DNA of 55,020 bases from Pseudomonas reactans (lineage in GTDB: Bacteria; Pseudomonadota; Gammaproteobacteria; Pseudomonadales; Pseudomonadaceae), in the NCBI RefSeq assembly GCF_013385825.1, contig NZ_JACAPG010000009.1, positions 1 through 55,020 on the forward strand. Reading direction: 5' to 3'. Below, piece by piece: positions 1 through 9,015 of this stretch; within the stretch, counting starts at the first letter, position 1; every line of letters starts with the position of its first letter. The notes under the pieces are model-generated. The model was not told the origin of the DNA. It searched no databases and was given only the letters and a program-made list of their open reading frames with translations. The translations under genes and the position numbers were made by a program.

Positions 1-991
1 ACTTCGTCAGAATCCCCAAAAGCCCCCTGACAAAACCCACCGCCGCATCAAGAATCTGCCCGCCATACTTGACCAACCGCAGGCTCAAATACGCCACACC
101 CGCCGCCGGTAACGCGATGGTCAACACCACGCCAATCACCAGATCAATCAACAGAGACACCACAAAACCAGCCGCCATCTCGGCCATTTCACCGGGCGGC
201 AATGCGTCCAGCCAGATCATCGCCGTGCGTAGCATCAGGAACAGTGCTGCCTCATCACTGGCCAGCAGCATCGCCTGTTCCATGACTTTGGGCGCATCGG
301 TGGCGAGCTGCGCCAATTTGGCCGCTTCTGCGCCCAACTCTTCGACATACTTCAATGGGTCATCAAGAATCGCCTGTACGAGCTTGATGCTGTCCCACAC
401 ATCACGAATCGCCGCCCAACCGCCTGCCAGTACGCCGCTGCCAATCGCGCTGACGGTGGACTGCTCCCAGCGCGGTTTAAAACCCGACCACTGCGCCCGA
501 AGCCACTGCTCCAGATCCCCGGTCAGCCCAGCGTAAGACGCAAACAACGCGTCCACTTGCTCAGCAGAAACGCCCCCCTGCACCCGCACCTGATACCGAC
601 CACCCGCCGCGCAGTGGTGCGAGCCCTTGCCTTGTTCATCCAGCATGATCACGGTGGAACTGCCGTCATCCAGCCCGATCACCTCCACCGGGATGTTGCC
701 GATCGGCACGTCATACACCGACTCGAACAGGCTCTCGATCTTCAGCTCGCCGCCCACCGCGCACTGGGCCACGGTCGAAAAGTCAGTATCCGTAATGCTC
801 ACCGCCCGCTGCGAATCGCCCACCCGCAACACCCGATCCATCCCCAGCAGCGACGGTATGTCCAGCGCATGGCTCACCGAATCCAGCGCACGCGAATACC
901 ACGCGTCCATCTGCTGGCGATAAATCACCAGGCTCTGATGGAAGCCATCCAGCTCAAATTCGATAAGGGCAATGTGGGAAGGGTGGGTCAT
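1..991 (-). CDS. Large protein, C-terminus cut by window edge; possible polymorphic-toxin/T6SS effector-like
   Basis: An open frame runs without a stop from an ATG at 991 (complement) to the left edge, giving 330 visible residues (N-terminus MTHPSHIALIEFELDG). About 170 residues of polar alpha/beta sequence come first. A small-residue-rich stretch follows (AIGSGVLAGG, near residue 180), then a long amphipathic helical part, then a strongly hydrophobic Ala/Gly/Val segment near residues 275-300. A soluble leader followed by a glycine-zipper or membrane-inserting segment is seen in Pseudomonas secreted effectors whose toxic domain is C-terminal, but that end lies outside the window. No signal peptide is visible. 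The Shine-Dalgarno is weak. I cannot assign a family with certainty. The effector idea is inference. Confidence 0.7.
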   Translation of the reverse strand, partial: MTHPSHIALIEFELDGFHQSLVIYRQQMDAWYSRALDSVSHALDIPSLLGMDRVLRVGDSQRAVSITDTDFSTVAQCAVGGELKIESLFESVYDVPIGNIPVEVIGLDDGSSTVIMLDEQGKGSHHCAAGGRYQVRVQGGVSAEQVDALFASYAGLTGDLEQWLRAQWSGFKPRWEQSTVSAIGSGVLAGGWAAIRDVWDSIKLVQAILDDPLKYVEELGAEAAKLAQLATDAPKVMEQAMLLASDEAALFLMLRTAMIWLDALPPGEMAEMAAGFVVSLLIDLVIGVVLTIALPAAGVAYLSLRLVKYGGQILDAAVGFVRGLLGILTK

Positions 992-1162
992 CCGTGACGT
1001 CTCGGCAAAGGGCAAGGCGTCGGAGCATGCCGTAGCAAAACGCAGCGGGATGAACGGTTGAGAAATTCAGAAAGGGCTGACTGATCACGGGAAAAAGCCG
1101 CAAAAAACCAACCCAAAGGGCTACACGAAAAAGCGACAAAACTGATTGCAGTGCGGCAACTT

Positions 1163-1181
1163 AAATAAAAATCGCTCTCAT
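1163..1181 (+). promoter_or_regulatory. Candidate Fur box upstream of the TonB receptor
   Basis: AAATAAAAATCGCTCTCAT lies about 63 bp before the receptor start. It keeps the AAATAA-AAT half and the TCTCAT half of the common pseudomonad Fur operator, with three to four central mismatches. Position and neighbour fit iron repression. No binding data. Confidence 0.6.
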
Positions 1182-1244
1182 CCTTGCCCGATTTCCCGAC
1201 ATGGCCGTCATGGTTTATAGAACCTCCCTTACGCAGGATTTCCC

Positions 1245-3746
1245 ATGTCGCGCCTTGCTCGTCCCTTGCACCCACTGGCCTTGTCAGTGGCGATGGCTTT
1301 TGCCGCCGTGCCGTTGCTGACCGTCCAGTCCTCCTTTGCCGAAGAGACCAGCAGCGCCGTGCGCAGTTTCTCGATTCCCGCCGGTGACTTGAGCCAGGCG
1401 CTCAATAGCCTGGCCGAGCAGGCGGGCCTGGTGCTGGCGTTTGATGCAAGCCTGACGCGCGGTAAGCGCAGCAAGGGTTTAAGTGGGCAGTACGACACTG
1501 ATGTGGCGCTGAATCAGTTACTCGCCGGCAGCGGCTTGCAAGCCTTGAAGCTCTCCGCCGACCGCTACCGCCTCGAAGCCATCCCGGATAACGGCGGGGC
1601 CATGGAGTTGCAGGCCACCACCATCAGCGGCGCATACCAGACTGAAAGCCCGACCGGGCCGGTGTCCGGTTATGTGGCCACGCGCAGCTTGTCGGGCACC
1701 AAGACCGACACGGCGCTAATCGAAACGCCGCAGTCGATCTCCATCGTCACCAAAGACCAGATGCGCGCGCAAAACGCCGAGAGCCTCAATCAGATCCTGC
1801 GCTACAGCGCCGCCGTCATTCCGGAAACCCGTGGCGCCACCGCATCGCGCCTGGACCAATTGACCATCCGGGGTTTCTCTCCGGCCACTTATCTCGATGG
1901 CCTGCGCATGCCCTCGAGCCGTGACGCCTTGCCGCAAAAGGATGCCTTTGACCTGGAACGCGTGGAAGTGCTGCGCGGCCCGGCCTCGGTCCTTTACGGG
2001 CAGGGCACGCCAAGCGGCGTGATCAACATGGTCAGCAAGCGCCCGCTGGATACGCCGTTTCACGAAGTAGGCGTGGAATACGGTACCTTCAACAAGAAGC
2101 GTACGACCTTCGACCTGAGTGGCCCATTGGATGATCAGGGCGTGTATTCCTACCGGGTGGCCGGGCTTTTCGACGATGCCGACGGGCAGGTAGAACACAC
2201 CGAGACGCGCCGCCAGTCACTGTCCAGCGCCTTCACCTGGCGCCCGGACGACGCGACCTCGCTGACCCTGCTCGGGCATTTCCAGAAGGACCCCAAAGGC
2301 GCGTCCTACGGTTCGGTGCCGGCCTGGGGCTCGGTGCTGCACAGCCCGACCGGGCGCAGCATCGATGTGGACTTCTACGACGGCGAAAAGAATTTCGAGA
2401 AAAGTGACCGCGAGTACTACAGCATCGGCTGGGCATTCGAGCATCACTTCGATGACGTGTGGACCGTGCGCCAGAATGCGCGTTACCTGCGCAGCGAAGG
2501 CCAGTACCGCAGCCTCTACAGCAACTACCTGATGGCGGATTACCGCACCATCCGCCGCTCGACCATTGCCAGCGATGTCGACCTGGACGCCTACACCCTC
2601 GACAATCAGGTGCAGGCCAAATTCGACACCGGCCCGTTGCAGCACACCTTGTTGATGGGGCTTGATTACCAGAACACCAGCACCGACACCAAGTCCGGCT
2701 CGGGCGTTTACACCGCTGGCCCGACCCTGGATATCTTCAATCCGGTCTATGGCGCGTCGGTCCCGGTGCCGGCCTACACCACCGACGGCACTTCGCGCAG
2801 CGAGCAGACCGGTGTGTACCTGCAAGAACAGATGAAGTGGGACAAATGGGTCCTGTTGCTGGGCGGGCGCTATGACTGGGCCAGCACCGACAGTAGCACC
2901 AAGACGATTCGCACCGGCGCCAAGTCCGAGTCGTCCCTGGACAGCAAGGCATTTACCGGCCGTATCGGCCTGGTCTATCTGTTTGATAATGGTCTGGCAC
3001 CCTATGCCAGCTACGCCGAGTCGTTCAACCCGCAGTCGGGCACCGGCTACGGTGGATCGGTGTTCAAGCCGACCGAAGGCAAGCAGTATGAAATCGGCAT
3101 CAAGTACCAGCCGCCGGGCAGCAACAGCTTTATCACCGCGGCGATTTTCGACCTGCGCCAGACCAACGTGCTGACCACCGACCCGGACCCGACTCACCTG
3201 TGCGGCACCGGACGCTGCCAGAGCCAGGACGGCGAAGTGCAATCCCGTGGCTTTGAGCTGGAAGGCAAGGCCAGCCTCAATGACAACCTGGACATCACCG
3301 CGGCCTACGCCTACCTGGACAACCGCATCAGCAAGTCCAACAACACCGTGCGGTATGCACCCATCAGTGACATCGGCGTAGGCCCGGCCATCGCCGCCGA
3401 AGGCACCACCACTTACGGCGTGCCGCGTCACACCGCCTCGGCGTGGGCCGACTACACCTTCCATGATGGCAACCTGAAAGGTTTCGGTGCCGGTGCGGGG
3501 GCTCGGTATGTTGGCTCGTCCTGGGGCGATACGGCTAACACCCTCAAGGTGCCGGGCTACACCCTGTTCGATGCAGCCGTGCACTACGACATCCCGAACA
3601 TCACCAGCCTGAAGGACAACCTGCGCCTGGCGCTCAATGCCACCAATCTGGCGAATAAAGAGTACGTTGCGTCCTGCTACTCCTATTCGTGGTGCTGGTA
3701 TGGCTCGCAGCGCACCGTGCAGGCGAGCGCGACCTACCAGTGGTGA
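1245..3746 (+). CDS. TonB-dependent siderophore receptor (ferrichrome/ferrioxamine type) with STN domain
   Basis: This is an 833-residue outer-membrane receptor. Residues 1-32 are a signal peptide ending near SSFA. Residues 42-112 form an STN (secretin/TonB short N-terminal) domain. A TonB-box-like LQATTI sits near residue 122. A plug with VEVLRGPASVLYGQGTPSGVIN follows, then a 22-strand-type barrel ending in the aromatic QW. Near the C-terminus the NKEYVASCYSYSWCWYG segment, a Cys pair in an aromatic context, resembles the last strands of FhuA/FoxA-like hydroxamate receptors. The STN domain normally talks to a FecR-type anti-sigma factor, but none is adjacent. A Fur-like box precedes the gene. 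The ligand (ferrichrome or ferrioxamine) is inferred from family resemblance only. Confidence 0.93.
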   Translation: MSRLARPLHPLALSVAMAFAAVPLLTVQSSFAEETSSAVRSFSIPAGDLSQALNSLAEQAGLVLAFDASLTRGKRSKGLSGQYDTDVALNQLLAGSGLQALKLSADRYRLEAIPDNGGAMELQATTISGAYQTESPTGPVSGYVATRSLSGTKTDTALIETPQSISIVTKDQMRAQNAESLNQILRYSAAVIPETRGATASRLDQLTIRGFSPATYLDGLRMPSSRDALPQKDAFDLERVEVLRGPASVLYGQGTPSGVINMVSKRPLDTPFHEVGVEYGTFNKKRTTFDLSGPLDDQGVYSYRVAGLFDDADGQVEHTETRRQSLSSAFTWRPDDATSLTLLGHFQKDPKGASYGSVPAWGSVLHSPTGRSIDVDFYDGEKNFEKSDREYYSIGWAFEHHFDDVWTVRQNARYLRSEGQYRSLYSNYLMADYRTIRRSTIASDVDLDAYTLDNQVQAKFDTGPLQHTLLMGLDYQNTSTDTKSGSGVYTAGPTLDIFNPVYGASVPVPAYTTDGTSRSEQTGVYLQEQMKWDKWVLLLGGRYDWASTDSSTKTIRTGAKSESSLDSKAFTGRIGLVYLFDNGLAPYASYAESFNPQSGTGYGGSVFKPTEGKQYEIGIKYQPPGSNSFITAAIFDLRQTNVLTTDPDPTHLCGTGRCQSQDGEVQSRGFELEGKASLNDNLDITAAYAYLDNRISKSNNTVRYAPISDIGVGPAIAAEGTTTYGVPRHTASAWADYTFHDGNLKGFGAGAGARYVGSSWGDTANTLKVPGYTLFDAAVHYDIPNITSLKDNLRLALNATNLANKEYVASCYSYSWCWYGSQRTVQASATYQW

Positions 3747-3749
3747 AGT

Positions 3750-3795
3750 AAAAAAGGCCTTGGCGAAAGAATTCGGGAGCAGCATCGCCAAGGCC
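3750..3795 (-). terminator. Rho-independent terminator of the LOG gene
   Basis: An 11-bp perfect stem (3756-3766 with 3785-3795, GGCCTTGGCGA/TCGCCAAGGCC) is followed on the minus strand by a T-run at 3755-3750. It lies 9 bp past the LOG stop codon. It may also slow readthrough from the convergent receptor gene. Confidence 0.75.
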
Positions 3796-3803
3796 GAAAC
3801 GGG

Positions 3804-4385
3804 CTAGCGCTTAGCGGGCTCAATCCATTTGTTGACCACCGGCGCCTGCCACCGCTCAAGGGCATCGAGCAGGGCGCCGGGGTTGTCTTCGACGATCAGC
3901 ATCTGGCTGTGTTCGGCCTTGATGAAGCCTTCCTGCACGCCGTGCGCGAACAGGCCCTGCAGCGGCGCGAAAAACTGTGCGGTATTCAGGCAGGCCACGC
4001 CTTTTTGATGCTCGCCCAATTGCGTCAGAGTCATCGCTTCCAGCAACTCCTCGAAGGTGCCGAGGCCACCGGGCAGGGCGATAAACCCATCGGCCAGTTC
4101 GCTCATGCGCGCTTTGCGGCTGCGCATGTCTTCGGTGATTTCATAGGCGCTGAGCCCTGGATGTATGTGCCCGAGCTCATGCAGCAATCGTGTGATGACG
4201 CCGATCACTTCGCCACCCTCAGCGAGCGCGCTGTCGGCAATCACGCCCATCAGACCCTTGGCGCTGCCGCCGTAGACCAGGCGAATACCACGTCGGGCGA
4301 TTTCACGGCCCAGGGCTTTGGCGTCTTCACTGTAGCGAGGGTGGGTGCCGAAGTTGGAGCCGCAAAATACCGTGAGACTGCGCAT
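3804..4385 (-). CDS. LOG family protein (TIGR00730; nucleotide 5'-monophosphate phosphoribohydrolase)
   Basis: This is 193 residues, the usual length for LOG proteins with a Rossmann-like fold. It starts MRSLTVFCGSNFG and has the family signature PGGLGTFEE at residues 105-113, preceded by the conserved DMRSRKARM segment at 86-94. LOG enzymes release the base from (iso)pentenyl-AMP-type or related nucleotide monophosphates. Bacterial paralogues are often called 'Rossman fold protein, TIGR00730' because the physiological substrate is unclear. The gene is monocistronic, convergent with the TonB receptor, and ends at a clear terminator. Confidence 0.9.
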   Translation of the reverse strand: MRSLTVFCGSNFGTHPRYSEDAKALGREIARRGIRLVYGGSAKGLMGVIADSALAEGGEVIGVITRLLHELGHIHPGLSAYEITEDMRSRKARMSELADGFIALPGGLGTFEELLEAMTLTQLGEHQKGVACLNTAQFFAPLQGLFAHGVQEGFIKAEHSQMLIVEDNPGALLDALERWQAPVVNKWIEPAKR

Positions 4386-4465
4386 CAGAATTCCTGGTTG
4401 GGGGAGGGCGTCGCAGTTTCACGGCTGTTGGCCGACAAGCACAGCGCCAAGAAATCACCTGATGA

Positions 4466-5851
4466 CTAGGCCACCCAGCATTCCAGGAGGCGCCGGCCCA
4501 ATGCTTCAGCGCTGGCCTGGGAGTCGATGTTGGCAAACCCCAGCAGCAGGCCGGGACCGCTGTGCTGCACGACATTCCATTCGCTCAAGGCTTCCGCGAA
4601 GAGGCCGACGCTTGCCAGTTTCTGCACCAGCAAGCGGTCCGATTGCGGGCTCTTGAATCGCAGGATCAGGTGCATCCCGCCAGGTTGTGCATCAATGGAA
4701 ATATGCGCGCCCAATACCTTGCGCAACCCGTTGGCGGTGGCTTCGCGGCGCTCGCCGTACAGCTTGCGCATGCGCTGGATATGCCGGGCGAAATGCCCTT
4801 CGGCGATAAAACTGGCGACGATGGCCTGGGTCAGTTCCGGGCAGTTGCCGAGGAAGCTCTGGCTGACCTGTTCGAAACGCCCGACCTGGGAAACGGGCAC
4901 CACGAGATACGCCAGGCGAATGCCGGGGAACAGCACTTTGCTGAAGGTACCCGCGTAAAGCACCCGGCCCTCGCGGTCCAGGCTCTTGAGCGCCGGTAGA
5001 GGGCGACTGACGTATCGGTACTCGCCGTCGTAGTCGTCCTCGATGATCCAGGCCTGTTCACGGCGGGCCCAGTCCAGCAGTTCCAGGCGGCGCGGCAGCG
5101 ACAGCGACACACACAGCGGGCTTTGATGGGCGGGGGTGACAACCACGGCGCGGGCGGCGCTGAGGTGTTCTACGCAGAGGCCGTCCTGATCCACAGGTAT
5201 GGGGATGGACTTGATCTGCAAGTGGTCCAGCAGCGGTCGTGTGGGCAGATAACCAGGGTCTTCGACCAGCACCGCGTCGCCGGGTGAGAGCAACGCATGG
5301 GTGACCAGGCTCAGCGTGTTGCGGTAGCCCGACGTGACAAAGATCTGCTCCGGCGTGCAGTGGATTCCTCGGGCCACCTGCAAGTAACTGGCGATAGCGG
5401 TGCGCAGCGAAGGCAGGCCGTAGACCGGCGGGTTGCCCATGTCCGCCAGTTGCGTGGCGCGCACGCAGCGGGCGGCGATTTTCGACCAGATCTTGCGTGG
5501 GAAAGCGTCCAGCGCCGGCAGGCCCATCTGAAAGGGCAGTACGTGTGACTGTTGTCGCACCGCGTTGTAGGGCGTGATGACCACCGGCGTAGGCTGGGCG
5601 CTCTGGATACCGTGCGCCACCACCGTGCCTGCCTGGCCGCGAGCCTCAAGATAACCCTCGGCGGTCAGTAATGCATAAGTGCTATCGATGGTACCGCGCG
5701 CGAGTCCCAACTCCTTGGCCAGCGCCCGCGCCGCCGGGACACGCTCGCCGGGCTTGAGCAGGCCTTCGGCGATGGCACTGCGAAAACGCCAGTAAAGCTG
5801 ACGGTAGATCGGCTCGGCCGAGGTAGGGTCCAAAGGGGGCAACGTGTGCAT
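4466..5851 (-). CDS. MocR/PdxR-type regulator (GntR wHTH fused to aminotransferase-like domain)
   Basis: This is 461 residues from the chosen ATG at 5851. An upstream in-frame ATG at 5899 would add 16 residues, but its ribosome-binding site is weaker. Residues 12-80 are a GntR winged helix (PIYRQLYWRFRSAIAEGLLKPGERVPAARALA). Residues 110-460 are a fold-type-I PLP domain with DDYDGEYRY at 272-280 and the Schiff-base lysine K305 in GTFSK. MocR regulators sense PLP or amino compounds and usually control a divergent neighbour. Here that is the carboxymuconolactone-decarboxylase-family gene at 6037. Confidence 0.9.
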   Translation of the reverse strand: MHTLPPLDPTSAEPIYRQLYWRFRSAIAEGLLKPGERVPAARALAKELGLARGTIDSTYALLTAEGYLEARGQAGTVVAHGIQSAQPTPVVITPYNAVRQQSHVLPFQMGLPALDAFPRKIWSKIAARCVRATQLADMGNPPVYGLPSLRTAIASYLQVARGIHCTPEQIFVTSGYRNTLSLVTHALLSPGDAVLVEDPGYLPTRPLLDHLQIKSIPIPVDQDGLCVEHLSAARAVVVTPAHQSPLCVSLSLPRRLELLDWARREQAWIIEDDYDGEYRYVSRPLPALKSLDREGRVLYAGTFSKVLFPGIRLAYLVVPVSQVGRFEQVSQSFLGNCPELTQAIVASFIAEGHFARHIQRMRKLYGERREATANGLRKVLGAHISIDAQPGGMHLILRFKSPQSDRLLVQKLASVGLFAEALSEWNVVQHSGPGLLLGFANIDSQASAEALGRRLLECWVA

Positions 5852-6036
5852 GGGGGGGAGATTTCCTGGTCGCGGCTGCCTTAACTGTAGCGGCTGCATG
5901 ACCTGTACCCAAGGACCATAACTGCAACATTTGACTAGGCCATCATGGTCTGGTCACCGGGTCCATTCTTGGCTCTTCAGAGGTGAGCCATGGCGCTGCA
6001 ACATGGTGCCTTCACTCAACCTCGACAGGATTTATC
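5852..6036. promoter_or_regulatory. Divergent control region between mocR-like and AhpD-like genes
   Basis: This 185-bp region holds both promoters. A TTGACT hexamer at 5931-5936 has no convincing -10 for the rightward gene, which fits an activated promoter. An inverted pair GACCAT (5914-5919) / ATGGTC (5945-5950) with a 25-bp spacer may be part of the regulator site. Nothing firmer is visible. Confidence 0.3.
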
Positions 6037-6477
6037 ATGACCACTCGCCTCGATTACACCCAAGCATCCCCGGAAGGCTACAAGGCTTTCGGCGGCGTTT
6101 ATGTCTACCTGCAAAACTGCGGTCTGCCCAAGACGCTGATCGACCTGGTTTACCTGCGCGTTTCGCAGATCAACGGCTGCGCCTTTTGCATCGATATGCA
6201 CTCGCGCGACCTGCTCAAGCAAGGCTTGGCCGTGGACAAGCTGGTGCTGGTGCCGGTGTGGCACGACGCACGGGATGTGTTCACCCCCCGCGAGCGCATC
6301 GCCCTGGCTTTCGCTGAAGCGGTCACCCACAGCGACGTCTCGGACGCAGAGTACGCAGCGGCCGCCGCCGAGTTCAGCGCCAAGGAGCTGGCCGACCTGA
6401 CTTACGGCATTGCCTTGATGAACGCATTCAACCGCCTGGGCATCACCTTTCGCACCACGCCGGCTGCGGCCAACTGA
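6037..6477 (+). CDS. Carboxymuconolactone decarboxylase (AhpD-like) family protein
   Basis: This 146-residue protein has the redox CxxC of the AhpD-like branch, C48-A-F-C51, followed by H55 (GCAFCIDMHSRD). It is probably an alkylhydroperoxidase/peroxidase-type reductase rather than a ring-cleavage decarboxylase. The ATG at 6037 was chosen because ACAGGA sits 6 bp upstream and the family begins close to this residue. An ATG at 5983 would add 18 unrelated residues. It is divergent from the MocR-type regulator, a common pairing in pseudomonads, and is probably under its control. Confidence 0.88.
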   Translation: MTTRLDYTQASPEGYKAFGGVYVYLQNCGLPKTLIDLVYLRVSQINGCAFCIDMHSRDLLKQGLAVDKLVLVPVWHDARDVFTPRERIALAFAEAVTHSDVSDAEYAAAAAEFSAKELADLTYGIALMNAFNRLGITFRTTPAAAN

Positions 6478-6569
6478 AACCTGGCGCAATAAGGCAATTT
6501 AATGGCCCCTTTGTAACAAAATCCTCGCCAGAATCGCTTTTATTTTCAGGTGGTTAGGTGAGGATGCAA

Positions 6570-6899
6570 ATGCGCTCTGTTGGAATCATGCTGATCGCCT
6601 GCTCCCTGGCCGGCGGCGCGGCTGCCGTGCAGGCACGGGAGCTGCGCGAGGGTGACAAGTACATGTGCAGTTGGGGCGCCGGCACCGCCGCCAGGGCCCA
6701 GGAACTCAAGCTGTCGGGCGTGTCGTTGTACGCGGCGCGGCAGAAGATCCAAAGCATGAAGTTCAGCAAGTCCTGGATGCGCATGATGGCCATGGGCATT
6801 ACCGAACAGACCTACGACAGCCGTTCACGGCTCAAACCCGAGGCGATCCGCCAGGGCTTCTATCAGGATTGCGTGCGCTACAAAGTCGCACGCAAATAA
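6570..6899 (+). CDS. Small secreted hypothetical protein
   Basis: This is 109 residues from ATG 6570, which has AGGTGAGG at ideal spacing. ATG 6564 and GTG 6558 are in-frame alternatives. The N-terminus MRSVGIMLIACSLAGGAAAVQA is a signal peptide with a probable AxA cut near residue 20-22. The mature part has two Cys (MCSWG and DCVRY) that could form a disulfide. I recognise no enzyme motif. It is convergent with the LysR gene, separated by 4 bp. Confidence 0.7.
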   Translation: MRSVGIMLIACSLAGGAAAVQARELREGDKYMCSWGAGTAARAQELKLSGVSLYAARQKIQSMKFSKSWMRMMAMGITEQTYDSRSRLKPEAIRQGFYQDCVRYKVARK

Positions 6900-6903
6900 C
6901 GGC

Positions 6904-7803
6904 TTAACGTGACAGCGGCGAGCTGGCGTCTTCCTGGAAATACACCTTCGCCGTCTCAATAAACCGCCGATTGGCCTGGGACAGGTATTCGCTGGCGCGC
7001 CAGCACAGGTTGAAGTGCATGAACTGCGCCGGCTCGAATGAAACGCCGGCCAACCCTGGCTCTTGCTCCTGCACCGACCGCAGCAAGGTGGACACGCCCA
7101 TGCCGTTGCGCGTGGCGGTAATCACCAGCGGCACGAAGTTGCTTTCCAGGGCTATGTTGAAACGCACGCGGGCGTTGTTGCAAAAGGCGTCCAACAGATG
7201 GCGTTGCAGGAAGGTGTTGTCGAACACCAGCATCGGTTCGTGTTGCAGCCGCTGCGCCGAGATGGACGAGAGGCCCGCCAGCGGGTGATCTTCGGCCATG
7301 CACAACACCATCTCATCGCTGCCGAGCAGCACCGACTCCCACGCCGGATCAACCCGTCGCGACTCCAACAACGCCACATCGATGTCCCGCGTTGCCAGGC
7401 GTTCGCTGATGTCATCGGCGCTGCCTTCCACCACATGCATGGCAATTCCAGGGTATTGGGCGCGAAATTGCATCAGCAGGTCGGGAATATGACGGATGCC
7501 GTACATGGGCGGCACGCCAACGCGGATTTCGCCGCTGTGCAGTTGGGTCAAGTCCTGCAATTCACGGCGGGCACCGGCCAAGCCTTCAAGGCACGTCTCG
7601 GCGCGTGCCAGGAACAGCTGGCCTTCGGCAGTCACGCTGATCTGCCGCGTCGCGCGGTTGAACAGGGCCACGCCTAACTCACCCTCCAACCGGCTCACCG
7701 CCATGCTCAGTGCCGGCTGTGCCACGTGCAAGGCCTGGGCGGCCTTGGTGAAGCTGCCTTGGCGGGCGATCTCGACGCAGTACTCCAGCGCTTTCAGGTT
7801 CAT
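6904..7803 (-). CDS. LysR-family transcriptional regulator
   Basis: This 299-residue protein has the N-terminal HTH (MNLKALEYCVEIARQGSFTKAAQALHVAQPALSMAVSRLEGELG), then the two-lobed effector domain from about residue 90. It is divergent from the AbrB-type transporter gene at 7913 and probably regulates it. A TTCACA (7836) / TGTGA (7855) inverted pair lies in the 109-bp gap. The effector is unknown; the downstream FAH hydrolase suggests an organic acid, which is inference. Confidence 0.9.
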   Translation of the reverse strand: MNLKALEYCVEIARQGSFTKAAQALHVAQPALSMAVSRLEGELGVALFNRATRQISVTAEGQLFLARAETCLEGLAGARRELQDLTQLHSGEIRVGVPPMYGIRHIPDLLMQFRAQYPGIAMHVVEGSADDISERLATRDIDVALLESRRVDPAWESVLLGSDEMVLCMAEDHPLAGLSSISAQRLQHEPMLVFDNTFLQRHLLDAFCNNARVRFNIALESNFVPLVITATRNGMGVSTLLRSVQEQEPGLAGVSFEPAQFMHFNLCWRASEYLSQANRRFIETAKVYFQEDASSPLSR

Positions 7804-7912
7804 GACGGCTCACATAACAAAGAGTGATGGCTGGCTTCACAAATGGATATTTTCTGTGATGAAGGCAAGTCTATAGCCTGTCGGCATTCTTCTCCATGCC
7901 GAGTGCTCCTCC

Positions 7913-8950
7913 ATGCCCAACCATTGGCTCTTCACACTGATTATCGGCGCGCTGGGCGGCAGCCTTGCCAGTTGGGCGGGGTGGCCGTTGCCCTGGGTGA
8001 TCGGTTCGCTGGTCGCCGTGATGCTGATCCGTTGCGCCGGCAGCTTGGTGCCGGAAATCCCCCATGGCCGCCAAGCCGGGCAACTCATCGTGGCGGTTGC
8101 CATCGGCTGTCATTTCACGCTGCCGGTGATGCAGCAAGTGGCGGCTCATCTCGGGCTGATCGTCACGGCGGTGTTGCTGACGCTGGTACTGGCGCTGTGT
8201 TCGGTGCTGATCCTGCATCGCTGGGGCGTGCCGTTCAGCACAGCGTTCTTCGCCTTGATGCCGGCCAACTCCAGCGAGATGGTGCACCTGGGCCGCCAAC
8301 GCCAGGGGGACACCAGTTTTATTGCCGCCGCCCATAGCATCCGATTGTTGCTGATTCTTTTGACGGTGCCGGCTGTCGCCACTTTCGGGATGCCCCCTGT
8401 AGCTGCGCATGCGCCATTGCCGGTCATCTGGCCCTGGCTGATCTTCATCCTCGCCGTGGGCTGGCTGGCGGCCCTGGGTTTCAAGCAGTGCAAGTTGCCT
8501 AACCCCTGGACCTTCGGGCCGTTCCTGATTTGCGCGGTGGGGGTGGGCTGCAATCACCTGTCGATGAGCATGCCGGGCTGGCTCAGCGGCAGCGGCCAAT
8601 TGCTGATTGGCTGCGCATTGGGCGTCGCGTTTGACCGCAGTTTCTTCCAGCGCGCACCGGGCCTGCTGGGCAAAGTGCTGCTGCTATTGACCGGTTCGGT
8701 GATCGCCAGCGCATTGGCCGCCTGGGCGCTGGGTGCCGGGTTGGGCATGCCGTGGCTGTCGCTGGCCCTGGGCATGATGCCCGGCAGCGCGCCGGAAATG
8801 AGCCTCACCGCCGAGGCACTGGGCCTGGCCGTTACATTGGTGACGGCGATGCAGGTGATCCGCATGTTGCTGATCCAGGCGGCGTGCCTGCCGTTGTATC
8901 GCCTGTTGGATCGGCCTTCTGAAGCACCGTCCAGTGCAAAATCTGCGTAG
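7913..8950 (+). CDS. AbrB-family membrane protein (TIGR03082 duplication)
   Basis: This very hydrophobic protein of 345 residues has about 9-10 predicted membrane helices arranged as two homologous halves. Each half has a Gly-rich turn (GWPLPWVIGSL in the first, MMPGSAPEMSL in the second). This is the membrane AbrB duplication family, often mis-named ammonia monooxygenase or AbrB transcriptional regulator, and it is thought to transport small carboxylates. A short CGGCAT/ATGCCG hairpin (7882-7901) sits just before a poor Shine-Dalgarno. The FAH-family hydrolase follows 65 bp later. Confidence 0.87.
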   Translation: MPNHWLFTLIIGALGGSLASWAGWPLPWVIGSLVAVMLIRCAGSLVPEIPHGRQAGQLIVAVAIGCHFTLPVMQQVAAHLGLIVTAVLLTLVLALCSVLILHRWGVPFSTAFFALMPANSSEMVHLGRQRQGDTSFIAAAHSIRLLLILLTVPAVATFGMPPVAAHAPLPVIWPWLIFILAVGWLAALGFKQCKLPNPWTFGPFLICAVGVGCNHLSMSMPGWLSGSGQLLIGCALGVAFDRSFFQRAPGLLGKVLLLLTGSVIASALAAWALGAGLGMPWLSLALGMMPGSAPEMSLTAEALGLAVTLVTAMQVIRMLLIQAACLPLYRLLDRPSEAPSSAKSA

Positions 8951-9015
8951 ACCTGTCCAACTTCGCCCCGGCGCCACTCGCCATACTGGCGCCAGGTAAC
9001 GACGAGGCCCAAGCC

